Source: Muribaculum sp. (GTDB lineage: Bacteria > Bacteroidota > Bacteroidia > Bacteroidales > Muribaculaceae). From it: DNA of 64,000 bases. The notes below the pieces were generated by a model. It searched no databases. It worked only from the letters and a program-made list of their open reading frames with translations, and had not been told where the DNA came from. The position numbers were made by a program, and so were the translations under genes. Shown piece after piece: positions 16,797-24,832 of this stretch; position 1 is the stretch's first letter; every line of letters starts with the position of its first letter. The stretch spans positions 1-64,000 of the forward strand of contig VSOZ01000016.1 of NCBI GenBank assembly GCA_009775095.1, read 5' to 3'.

Positions 16797-18191
16797 ATGA
16801 ATAAGAATATAAAGATAGATCGCCGCAGGTTTCTTCAGGTATTGGGTGCCGGAAGCGCCGGCGTGGTGCTGTCGCGTTGCGGCGTCAAAAAGAAAGAGGG
16901 TGATGAGGCTCCCGGCCTATCGTCAGGCAAGACTTCTGAAGGTACGATGACTTATCGTGTCAATCCTACTACAGACGACAAGGTGTCGATACTCGGTTAC
17001 GGGTGCATGAGGCTCCCGACCAAAAATGAAAACGGAGAGGATGTCATCGATCAGGATGCCGTGAACCGTCAGGTGGATTACGCGCTGTCGCACGGCGTGA
17101 ACTATTTTGACACGTCGCCCGCATACTGCAAGGGCAAGAGCGAACAGGCTATGGGCATAGCCTTGAGCCGTCATCCGCGCGACTCCTATTTCATCGCCAC
17201 GAAATTGTCTAATTTCTCCCCCGATACATGGCCGCGCGAAAAGTCATTGGCTATGTACCGCAACTCCATGAAGGAGCTTCAGGTAGACTATATAGACTAT
17301 CTTCTGCTTCACGGCATAGGCATGGGCGGTATGGAAGCCTTCAACGGCCGTTATATGGACAACGGCATGCTGGAATTTCTTTGTAAGGAGAAAGAGGCAG
17401 GCCGTATACGCAATCTCGGTTTCTCCTACCACGGCGACGTAGAAGTGTTTGACAATCTTCTGGCCATGCATGACAGGGGAGAGGTGCACTGGGAGTTTGC
17501 TCAGATACAGCTCAACTATATCGACTGGAAGCATGCCAAGGAGATAAACGAAAGAAACACCGATGCCGAGTATCTGTACAATGAACTTCACCGACGCGGC
17601 ATTCCCGCCGTGATCATGGAGCCGCTGCTCGGCGGACGTCTGGCGCAGGTCAACAATCATATAATGGAGGAGTACAAGCGCCGCCGTCCCGATGACAGTG
17701 TGGCGTCGTGGGCGTTCCGTTTTGCCGGTACACCCGAGGGCATTCTGACTGTGCTCAGCGGCATGACCTACATGGAGCATCTGCAGGACAATATACATAC
17801 TTATTCTCCGCTTGAGCCGTGCAGCGACGAGGAGCTGGCTCTGCTTGAGACTTCGGCCCGTCTTATCCTTGATTATCCCACTGTACCGTGTACCGATTGT
17901 AAGTACTGTATGCCTTGTCCTTACGGGCTTGACATACCGGCTATATTCGCTCATTACAACAAGTGTGTCAACGAGGGCAATGTTCCCGAAGGGCTTCAGG
18001 ACCCCAACTATGCCAAAGCCCGCAAGGCGTTTCTTGTCGGCTATGACCGCTCGGTGCCGAAGTTGCGGCAGGCCTCGCACTGCATTGGCTGCGGGGTGTG
18101 TCGTCCTCACTGCCCGCAGGGTATAAAAATACCAAAGCAGATGGCTCGAATCGATGCTTTTGTAGAAAAACTTAAGCAGAACCGTCCGTAG
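16797..18191 (+). CDS. Tat-exported aldo/keto reductase with C-terminal 4Fe-4S clusters
   Basis: A 464-residue oxidoreductase. It begins with a twin-arginine signal (RRRFLQVLGAGSAG) that may end in a lipobox-like LSRC. The AKR barrel carries the expected tetrad positions: Asp and Tyr in YFDTSPAY, Lys in IATKLS and His in LLLHG. After the barrel there is a CTDCKYCMPCP cluster and then CIGCGVCRPHCP, as in the ferredoxin-domain AKR family. The close upstream ferredoxin fusion suggests electrons pass from one to the other. Substrate is unknown; a role in an extracytoplasmic reduction is inference. Confidence 0.85.
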   Translation: MNKNIKIDRRRFLQVLGAGSAGVVLSRCGVKKKEGDEAPGLSSGKTSEGTMTYRVNPTTDDKVSILGYGCMRLPTKNENGEDVIDQDAVNRQVDYALSHGVNYFDTSPAYCKGKSEQAMGIALSRHPRDSYFIATKLSNFSPDTWPREKSLAMYRNSMKELQVDYIDYLLLHGIGMGGMEAFNGRYMDNGMLEFLCKEKEAGRIRNLGFSYHGDVEVFDNLLAMHDRGEVHWEFAQIQLNYIDWKHAKEINERNTDAEYLYNELHRRGIPAVIMEPLLGGRLAQVNNHIMEEYKRRRPDDSVASWAFRFAGTPEGILTVLSGMTYMEHLQDNIHTYSPLEPCSDEELALLETSARLILDYPTVPCTDCKYCMPCPYGLDIPAIFAHYNKCVNEGNVPEGLQDPNYAKARKAFLVGYDRSVPKLRQASHCIGCGVCRPHCPQGIKIPKQMARIDAFVEKLKQNRP

Positions 18192-18224
18192 GATTCAGCC
18201 GCAAATGAATATGGATAGGTAAAA

Positions 18225-19217
18225 ATGAATAAGATAAAATTCATATTGGCGTCATTGGCGGTAATGCTGCCGATGGCGATGGTCAACGCTGCCGGACAGT
18301 CGATTATAGAGGTTACCGGTACCGCTTCATTGAATATCGTACCTGACCGTATAACGGTTGAAATCGGTATCGAGGAGTATTTCAGGGCGGCATCCGGCGA
18401 TAGCGTTAAAGTAAAAATTGCCGATATAGAACGTAAGGTGCGCGCTGCCCTCGCAGAGGTCGGAGTATCGGAAGTAACCGTATCCGATATGGGAAATTAC
18501 CGCAATCGCTCGGTGTCGGACAAATTCCTGATGGCCAAGACGCTTTCGACCGTGTTGACCGATTTAAGTCAGCTTAATAAAATAGCTTCCCGATTACCGT
18601 CGCAGGGCATTTCAAGTTTTCAAATATCAGGGCTTGACAACAGTGACATGGAGTCGTATAACCGTCAGGGCCTGAAGGCTGCTCTTGATGCCGCGAGGGA
18701 GAAGGCTTTGTTTATTGCCGATAATGAGAATGTGAAGTTGGTGATGCCGCTTGAGATAGTCGAGACCGGTCCTAATTATTATGAGACTCCGCGATTTAGC
18801 AATGTGGCGTTTGACAGTGGGGCCGGTATGGACCATATGCGCCGTATCTCGCGTCGTTATAGCGTGAAAGTCCGTTATCTGTTTACAAGCACAAGCGGAA
18901 TACAATCTGATTGTTCATCGTTTGTCGGGACCTATCGTAGTCCCGTTGACGGTTCGGACTTGATTATAACAGATAAGGGGAAAGGTGAGTATGGCGTACA
19001 GGTCGGACTTTTTCGCCTGACAAGTCTTGATGACGGAGTCGGTAAAATAACACCTGACGGACTGCGATTTGCCGCCACCGATGCTGCGGGCAATCCAATA
19101 CTCGGCTTAATCACTCTTGACGGGGGCAACGCCTTGTTGACGTTTACCAATTCCGCATGGGAATATCTTCCGTCAGGTACTTGGATTGAATTTGAACGAA
19201 GAGTGACCGATAATTGA
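18225..19217 (+). CDS. SIMPL (DUF541) domain periplasmic protein
   Basis: A 330-residue secreted protein with a Sec signal peptide (cleavage near NAAGQS). The first 210 residues match the SIMPL/DUF541 family: IIEVTGTASLNIVPDRITVE at the mature N-terminus and a VRYLF strand at the end. The last 110 residues form a separate beta-rich domain starting near DCSSFVGTYRSP, which I do not recognise. SIMPL proteins are periplasmic or envelope proteins of obscure function, sometimes linked to oxidative stress. It follows the aldo/keto reductase by 33 bp, so it is likely co-transcribed. Confidence 0.8.
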   Translation: MNKIKFILASLAVMLPMAMVNAAGQSIIEVTGTASLNIVPDRITVEIGIEEYFRAASGDSVKVKIADIERKVRAALAEVGVSEVTVSDMGNYRNRSVSDKFLMAKTLSTVLTDLSQLNKIASRLPSQGISSFQISGLDNSDMESYNRQGLKAALDAAREKALFIADNENVKLVMPLEIVETGPNYYETPRFSNVAFDSGAGMDHMRRISRRYSVKVRYLFTSTSGIQSDCSSFVGTYRSPVDGSDLIITDKGKGEYGVQVGLFRLTSLDDGVGKITPDGLRFAATDAAGNPILGLITLDGGNALLTFTNSAWEYLPSGTWIEFERRVTDN

Positions 19218-19225
19218 TTGTCTGT

Positions 19226-19597
19226 ATGAACATTGAAGAGTTTCGTGAATATTGTCTGTCGTTGGGCGACGTAACAGAGAAAACGCCATTTGGTAAATTT
19301 GCGCGGCGCTATGATTCAATATTGGTGTTCTATGTGCTCGACCATATGTTCTGCCTGACTGATATGGACAACTTCTACTCTGTAGATGTCAAATTAACAC
19401 CGGAGGAGATTGACGAGCTAAAACTGACATATTCATCCGTAAGCAAACCTGTAAACCTGAGCGAAAAGCATTGGCTTCAACTTGACTTCAACGGCGATAT
19501 GTCCGACGATAAGATCTGTGCCCTCGTCAAGCGGTCGTACGACATCGTAAAAGAAAAATACAGCAGAAAACGCCCCCGCAATTCCAAAAGCCAATAA
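19226..19597 (+). CDS. MmcQ/YjbR family protein
   Basis: A 123-residue protein of the MmcQ/YjbR (CyaY-like fold) family: MNIEEFREYCLSLGDV with TEKTPFG, then a central MFCLTDMD strand, VSKPVNLSEKHW and a final helix. Some members were proposed to bind DNA; function is not established. The ATG at 19226 is chosen over an in-frame TTG at 19214 overlapping the SIMPL stop, because the conserved N-terminus starts there. Last gene of the run before the repeat-rich gap. Confidence 0.8.
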   Translation: MNIEEFREYCLSLGDVTEKTPFGKFARRYDSILVFYVLDHMFCLTDMDNFYSVDVKLTPEEIDELKLTYSSVSKPVNLSEKHWLQLDFNGDMSDDKICALVKRSYDIVKEKYSRKRPRNSKSQ

Positions 19598-19677
19598 TGG
19601 CATAGGCCGGCGGCATACTTCACGAACCGACGTCTGAGGTCACTGCGTGTCCTTTGCCGGATAATCGCGGGGCTACA

Positions 19678-19877
19678 CGCATCTAACCAGTCTTCCTCCT
19701 AACAGGTTGTCTGATAGTTATGTAAGGTATGCAAAATGGTAGGGACGCCCGTACCACGGTGTCCGGCATCGACCCGTATGGTCGTTCGGCTGTGTCTCGC
19801 ATTTCCGATGCATCTCATCCGGCTTCCTCCTAACAGGTTGTTTTATAGCGATGTAAAATGTGCAAAATGGTATGGAC
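19678..19877. repeat. Pair of imperfect direct repeats, about 65-70 bp each
   Basis: The segments at about 19678-19746 and 19809-19877 are related and offset by 131 bp. Both contain the identical 19-mer cttcctcctaacaggttgt (starting at 19692 and 19823), followed by a diverged but alignable run ending gcaaaatggtagggac versus gcaaaatggtatggac. Each is preceded by a gcatct motif. They sit at the left of the second hairpin array and encode no plausible protein. Confidence 0.7.
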
Positions 19878-19899
19878 ATCTAACTGATAATTGCGATAT

Positions 19900-20313
19900 C
19901 AAGTCCGTCAGGACTTGTGCTCCGCGTAAGCCGGACACGCAGTGTCCGGTCAGAGATCCACACAATGCTATTGAGTCCCGTCGGGACTCTTGCTTATTCC
20001 TTCCGACTATCCGTTGTAAGCAAGAACCTTCACAGGTTCTACGGTGGGTGTAGGCCGCTATATCCGGGCACTAAGTATCCGGCTTACAGGTAGCAAGAGT
20101 CTTTTGCAAGGCTCTCAAACTCCTGTCCATCCGCCAGTCTCCGACACTTCCGCACCGCCACCAACATTCGACCCATCCACCCCACATCGGTACTTCCATC
20201 CTCCTTTGAAGAGTGTCGAAGACACGACATATGCGAAACCCCACGATAAGCGGCTTTGCCGCGGTTCGTGGGGCCCTCAACCCACCTCGCGCCCTTGCGT
20301 ATCGGAGATACGC
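19900..20313. repeat. Array of short palindromes (REP-like), copy 2
   Basis: At least eight hairpins: 19900-19917 (caagtcc-gtca-ggacttg), 19931-19949 (ccggacac-gca-gtgtccgg), 19973-19989 (gagtccc-gtc-gggactc), 20023-20040 (agaacct-tcac-aggttct), 20096-20115 (agagtctt-ttgc-aaggctct, one G-T), 20213-20225 (gtgtc-gaa-gacac), 20239-20273 (ccccacga...tcgtgggg with inner cggc-ttt-gccg) and 20297-20313 (gcgtatc-gga-gatacgc). Stem sequences differ while pairing is kept. The last three reproduce the order seen at 8919-9040. Nothing between 19598 and 20416 looks protein-coding. Confidence 0.75.
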
Positions 20314-20416
20314 GACATACCGACAACGTCGCGCTCACAAAAAATGTAACACGCTAATCTGCAGTGTATTTCGTGCATTACGCCCGATTGTGCATAAAAA
20401 CGGCGATTCGGTGTAT

Positions 20417-20424
20417 TATCTTTG
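20417..20424 (+). promoter_or_regulatory. -7 element for the orphan gene at 20459
   Basis: TATCTTTG fits TAnnTTTG; the leader to the ATG would be about 28 nt. It lies just right of the hairpin array. No convincing -33. Confidence 0.5.
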
Positions 20425-20458
20425 CGGAAAACAACATATTAAACCAATATCACATACA

Positions 20459-20929
20459 ATGAAACGTACACCGAAATTTGACAAGGCATGGAGCGAGTCC
20501 ATAGCCATGCTTCCCGAAGAACTGCAACAACCCCTCGTCAACGCCATCAAAGAGTATCAGACCACGGGCGCCGAACCAACCGACCTTAACCCGATAGCGC
20601 AGTGCGTGTTCAATCTGTTGAAACCCGTTATTGACCGTCGCGCCAAAGCCGCATCCTACCAACGCCGTCGCCGTGAGGCAAAGGCCGTGGTGCAATGTGC
20701 ACCCGTCACAATCGAGTCAGGCCACCGTGTCAAGCAGGACCGCAAGTACATCCGCCTACTCGCCAAGCGCTACAACCTTATCCACCGCGACATCAAGGCC
20801 GAGATAGACCGCATGTCCGTCCTGTTAACCGCCAACGGCATCGACCGCATCCCTGTCTACATCTACAAAGAATACCTTGAACATCACCTCGACGGCAACC
20901 CATTGGAGTTTATCGGTAAGCCTATATAA
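20459..20929 (+). CDS. Hypothetical basic protein (DUF6291-like)
   Basis: A 156-residue, helix-rich, basic protein. It starts MKRTPKFDKAWSESIAMLP, has a central RRAKAASYQRRRREAK stretch and a C-terminal half rich in Lys/Arg/Ile. The first part resembles the DUF6291 group found on Bacteroidales mobile and phage-like elements, but the resemblance is from memory and weak. No HUH transposase motif or nuclease motif is present. ATG at 20459 is chosen because the -7 element lies 35 bp upstream; the open frame extends further left only through the palindromic repeats. Orphan gene with its own promoter and terminator. Confidence 0.65.
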   Translation: MKRTPKFDKAWSESIAMLPEELQQPLVNAIKEYQTTGAEPTDLNPIAQCVFNLLKPVIDRRAKAASYQRRRREAKAVVQCAPVTIESGHRVKQDRKYIRLLAKRYNLIHRDIKAEIDRMSVLLTANGIDRIPVYIYKEYLEHHLDGNPLEFIGKPI

Positions 20930-20932
20930 GAT

Positions 20933-20986
20933 AGGGGCGCCGTAATATCGGTGCCCCTGTTGACCGGCTGCTGTACAGCCGTTTTG
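20933..20986 (+). terminator. Double hairpin terminator after the orphan gene
   Basis: Two stems in series: aggggcgcc/ggtgcccct (20933-20958, one G-T) and cggctg-ctgta-cagccg (20965-20981) followed directly by TTTT. It ends just before the convergent ftsH stop at 20998. Confidence 0.7.
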
Positions 20987-20997
20987 TTGAGAATGGA

Positions 20998-23043
20998 TTA
21001 TTCCGATTTAGGGATTGGCGGGATTGACGGCGGTGTTATGGCCGCGGATGCGTCGTCAGTCTTGTCTGACGGTTGCTCGTTGTCGCCTTGATTGTTCTCT
21101 TTATCCGTACTGTCCTCTTTTTTGCCCTCTTCAAGCTGGCGTCCGGCAAATATTTCGTCGGTACGCGATATCCACTGCCGTTTGCCGAATATGTGTTCTA
21201 CATCTTCGGTAAATATCACCTCGCGGGCTATGAGTACGTCGGCAAGTTGTTTATGGCCTTCGGCATGCTTGCGCAGTATCTCTTTGGCGCGTTCATACTG
21301 TTCGTTGATTATGCGCGATACCTCGGCATCGATGTCTTTGGCGCGCTCTTCGCTGTAAGGCTTGGAGAAGCCGTATTCCTGACCGGTGGAGTCGTAGTAG
21401 CAAAGGTTGGGAAGGCGGTCGCTCATGCCGTAATAGGCTACCATGGCGTAGGCCAGTTTTGTCACGCGCTCAAGGTCGTTGGCGGCTCCGGTAGATATAT
21501 GTCCGAGGAACAGTTCTTCGGCGGCGCGGCCTCCGAGAGTCGAACACATTTCGTCGAGCAGTGCTTCCGAAGGGGTTATCTGGCGTTCTTCCTGCAGGTG
21601 CCATGCCGCTCCGAGAGCTTTGCCGCGGGGCACTATGGTAACCTTGATCAGCGGGCTGGCATAGCGCAGATGCCATGATATGGTGGCGTGCCCCGCTTCA
21701 TGTATGGCAATTGCCCGTTTCTCTTCGTCGGTAGTTATCTTGGAGCGCTTCTCAAGGCCGCCGATTATGCGGTCGACAGCGTCGTTGAAGTCTTGTTTCT
21801 GCACGCATTTCTTGTTATGGCGTGCGGCAATAAGGGCGGCTTCGTTGCATACATTGGCTATGTCCGCGCCCGAGAAGCCCGGAGTCTGACGTGCAAGCAG
21901 TTCCACGTCAAGCGAGTCATCGGTTTTGATGTTGCGCAGATGCACGTTAAATATAGCCACACGGTCGTTAAGGTCGGGCAGGTCGACATATATCTGCCGG
22001 TCAAAACGTCCGGCGCGCATCAGCGCCTTGTCAAGTATGTCGGCGCGGTTTGTGGCGGCAAGTATTATGACGCCGCTGTTTGACCCGAAGCCATCCATCT
22101 CCGTAAGAAGCTGGTTGAGCGTATTTTCACGTTCGTCGTTGGCTCCCATATTAGGATTGCGGCCTCGTGCCCGTCCTACGGCATCTATTTCATCGATAAA
22201 CACTATACACGGCGCTTTCTCCTTGGCTTGACGGAACAGGTCGCGCACACGCGAGGCTCCTACGCCGACAAACATCTCTACGAAGTCAGAACCTGACATG
22301 GAGAAGAACGGCACATTGGCTTCTCCGGCCACAGCTTTGGCAAGCAGTGTCTTACCGGTTCCGGGAGGGCCTACAAGGAGCGCACCTTTGGGTATTTTTC
22401 CGCCGAGGTCGGTGTAGCGCTGCGGATTTTTGAGAAACTCCACTATCTCTTCGACTTCGGTCTTGGCTTCCGACAGTCCCGCCACATCCTTGAATGTTAC
22501 CTGAATGGGGCCGTCCTTGTCAAATACCTTGGCTTTTGATTTGCCGACATTGAACACTCCGCCGCTACCGTCGCCTTTGCCCGACATATGGCGCATGAAT
22601 ACAAACCAGAATACGATAAGCAGGAGTATGGGGGCAAACGACCAGAACATGGCCATAAAATCGCTCCCTTTTTCAAAAGATACGGAGCCGGTGAATACAC
22701 CGTCTTTCTGCCATTGGTCTATTTTGTCCTGAAGTTTGTCGGCACTCGGTATGGATGTAGTTATTTTTACATCATGGTGTTCGCCCTGAGTGTATTGTGA
22801 GGGGGTGAATATCTTGGCGGCAAGTGAGTCGGTGATAAATGCCTCCGCCTCGTTTTTATTGGTGTATACCACGATTTTCTCCACACCGCCTTCGGTAACA
22901 TACTTTTCAAATTCGGAGTATGTCACTTCTTTGGTTATGGAGTTCTGGTCGAGGTAGTACAGTCCGCCGAGTACGAGAAGTATGATGGCATACATCCAGT
23001 ACAAGCTGAATTTTATGGTCTTTTTCTTCGGGTCCGGTTTCAT
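20998..23043 (-). CDS. ftsH: ATP-dependent zinc metalloprotease FtsH
   Basis: A 681-residue membrane AAA+ protease. Two transmembrane helices (about residues 14-30 and 132-150) flank a periplasmic domain. The AAA domain has Walker A GPPGTGKT (about residue 225), Walker B IVFIDEIDAVG and the second region of homology. The peptidase has the zinc site HEAGH, with the third ligand in the STGAANDLERVT region. The C-terminal tail is Pro/Ser/Asp-rich and disordered. It degrades damaged membrane proteins and regulatory substrates. It lies 64 bp downstream of rsfS, a usual Bacteroidetes order. Confidence 0.96.
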   Translation of the reverse strand: MKPDPKKKTIKFSLYWMYAIILLVLGGLYYLDQNSITKEVTYSEFEKYVTEGGVEKIVVYTNKNEAEAFITDSLAAKIFTPSQYTQGEHHDVKITTSIPSADKLQDKIDQWQKDGVFTGSVSFEKGSDFMAMFWSFAPILLLIVFWFVFMRHMSGKGDGSGGVFNVGKSKAKVFDKDGPIQVTFKDVAGLSEAKTEVEEIVEFLKNPQRYTDLGGKIPKGALLVGPPGTGKTLLAKAVAGEANVPFFSMSGSDFVEMFVGVGASRVRDLFRQAKEKAPCIVFIDEIDAVGRARGRNPNMGANDERENTLNQLLTEMDGFGSNSGVIILAATNRADILDKALMRAGRFDRQIYVDLPDLNDRVAIFNVHLRNIKTDDSLDVELLARQTPGFSGADIANVCNEAALIAARHNKKCVQKQDFNDAVDRIIGGLEKRSKITTDEEKRAIAIHEAGHATISWHLRYASPLIKVTIVPRGKALGAAWHLQEERQITPSEALLDEMCSTLGGRAAEELFLGHISTGAANDLERVTKLAYAMVAYYGMSDRLPNLCYYDSTGQEYGFSKPYSEERAKDIDAEVSRIINEQYERAKEILRKHAEGHKQLADVLIAREVIFTEDVEHIFGKRQWISRTDEIFAGRQLEEGKKEDSTDKENNQGDNEQPSDKTDDASAAITPPSIPPIPKSE

Positions 23044-23107
23044 ATGGGGACTATGGATGATATGATACTTTTGGGGTTATTTAGAGGTATTGTCATTTGA
23101 CACCTTA

Positions 23108-23467
23108 TCAGTCGAGATCGGGTATCTCGGTTATGTCGGCGTCGCTCCATAATTCCTCGAGGTTGTAATATTGACGCACGTCGGGCAGAAACACATGCAC
23201 GAATGTGTCGCCGTAGTCGATTACTATCCATTGTGAATTTTGGTATCCGTCGTAATTATATGGCTTGACGCCGCACTCTTCACGCACTTTGTCTCTGATG
23301 CTGTCGGCTATTGCCGATACCTGCATGTTGGACGTGCCTTGACATATTATGAAGCGGTTGGCTGCCGCGCCCTCGATGGCGCTTAGATCCACTACGGAAA
23401 TCTGTTTTCCTTTGCGATCCTGAATTCCCTCGATGATGAATTTTACAATATCCGTATTCTTACTCAT
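23108..23467 (-). CDS. rsfS: Ribosomal silencing factor RsfS
   Basis: A 119-residue protein of normal length for RsfS/Iojap. Recognisable segments are KQISVVDLS, FIICQGTSNMQVSAIADSI and WIVIDYGDTFVHVFLPDVRQYYNLEELW. It binds ribosomal protein uL14 and blocks subunit joining when nutrients are short. It leads the rsfS-ftsH pair. A -7 element with a very short leader (about 12 nt) lies just upstream. Confidence 0.93.
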   Translation of the reverse strand: MSKNTDIVKFIIEGIQDRKGKQISVVDLSAIEGAAANRFIICQGTSNMQVSAIADSIRDKVREECGVKPYNYDGYQNSQWIVIDYGDTFVHVFLPDVRQYYNLEELWSDADITEIPDLD

Positions 23468-23485
23468 TTATAGTTAAATTGTTTG

Positions 23486-23493
23486 CAAAGATA
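23486..23493 (-). promoter_or_regulatory. -7 element of the rsfS-ftsH operon
   Basis: TATCTTTG on the minus strand, 19 bp before the rsfS ATG. No -33 at good spacing. Confidence 0.55.
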
Positions 23494-23584
23494 GTTCAAA
23501 AAATCTAAAATACAGGGTATTTAGCGATACTTAATATTTCAATAACAATTTTAGCGCATAAATAGGTCATGGGTGTATACTTAT

Positions 23585-24832
23585 TTATTCATAACGTATT
23601 GAGCGGCAGGGACTGATGGATGACACTGCATGGCTGGGCAATATGATCGTAAGTCCCGCGATGACAAATACCCCGATATTCAGCAGCACGATGTAGAGCC
23701 AATTGATTTCGACCGGCACGTAGTTGAGGTAGTAGGAGTCGGGGTTCAACGGCAGTATCCTGTAATGTTGTTGCAGCAACAGCAGTGTTATGCCGACGAT
23801 GTCGCCGATAATCATGCCTCGTATCACGATTTTCTGAGCCAGATATATGAATATGCGGCGCACTTCGCCGTTGGTGGCTCCGAGCGCTTTGAGTATGCCT
23901 ATCATGTTGACCCTCTCGAGTATGATTATAAACAGGCTTGATACAAGCGTGAAGCCGGCCACGAGCATCATGAGCACGAGAATGACGGCGACATTGGTGT
24001 CAAGAAGTTCGAGCCAGTTGAAATACATCATGGCCGTGTCGAGTACGCTGCTGATGCTGTACATGCCTTGAAGATGTCCGTCCTCGGCGCTCTGCATCAT
24101 GGCATCCTGAAGATGCAGCGCGGCTTCGTTTATCCTGTAGGTGTCGGCGGCTTTAAGCTCCAATCGGTTGCCTGAAAGGCTGTCGACATCGCATATGCTC
24201 TGAGTGAATGACAGCGGTGCGAATATGTATAACTTGTCGTAGTCGCCGAAGTGGGTGTCATAGATGGCAGCCACCTCTATACGGCGGGTCTTCACGGCTC
24301 CGTCGATGAAGAAGTAGGCATACATGCGGTCGCCGGGCTTCAGGCGCAGTGCACGGGCCGTCGTGCGTGACACCGCCACCTTGTTGCGGTTATCGGCGAT
24401 GTCGCCCTCGGGAAGCTCGCCCTCCACGATGTTGTCGCGCACGAAGTCGAAGCCGCCGCCCGCCTCGATGCCTTTGACAATGACCGCTTGAAAGTTGTCG
24501 TCGGTCTTTATGACACCGGTCTGTTGCAGCACAAGCGATGCCGATGTGAATTCTCCGGTGCGTTTTATTATGTCGGTAAGTTCCGGAGTAAGGGTCAGAT
24601 ACGCTGTCTTGTCATAATCGGACGACTCGGGGTGTATGGTGACATGTGAGTCGAAGCCCATGACTTTGTTGCGTATCTCGTCCTTGAAGCCGAGCACAAT
24701 ACACAGCGAAGCCATCATGATCATGATGGCCAACGCTATTCCCGCAATGGCTATGACAATGCTTGTCGAGAGGCCTCGCCGGCCTTCACGGTTAAGTCGC
24801 AGCCGTCGGGCTATAAAGAGCTCGTAACTCAT
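23585..24832 (-). CDS. LolE/FtsX-type ABC transporter permease
   Basis: A 415-residue integral membrane protein. One N-terminal helix (about 23-47), a large periplasmic MacB_PCD-like domain, then three C-terminal helices form the FtsX/LolC-E layout. The motif VNMIGILKALGATNGEVRRIF is typical of this family. Homologues with an ATPase partner extract lipoproteins from the inner membrane for transport outward. The ATPase subunit is not adjacent. It overlaps the aminotransferase gene by 4 bp (ATGA), implying translational coupling. Confidence 0.85.
   Translation of the reverse strand: MSYELFIARRLRLNREGRRGLSTSIVIAIAGIALAIMIMMASLCIVLGFKDEIRNKVMGFDSHVTIHPESSDYDKTAYLTLTPELTDIIKRTGEFTSASLVLQQTGVIKTDDNFQAVIVKGIEAGGGFDFVRDNIVEGELPEGDIADNRNKVAVSRTTARALRLKPGDRMYAYFFIDGAVKTRRIEVAAIYDTHFGDYDKLYIFAPLSFTQSICDVDSLSGNRLELKAADTYRINEAALHLQDAMMQSAEDGHLQGMYSISSVLDTAMMYFNWLELLDTNVAVILVLMMLVAGFTLVSSLFIIILERVNMIGILKALGATNGEVRRIFIYLAQKIVIRGMIIGDIVGITLLLLQQHYRILPLNPDSYYLNYVPVEINWLYIVLLNIGVFVIAGLTIILPSHAVSSISPCRSIRYE

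Noticed and set aside
19900..20313. Retron or group II intron remnant
   Set aside because: No reverse transcriptase frame and no conserved msr/msd or intron domain V pattern.
20213..20458. N-terminal extension of the orphan gene
   Set aside because: The extra frame runs through the palindromes and past the promoter; composition differs from the gene.
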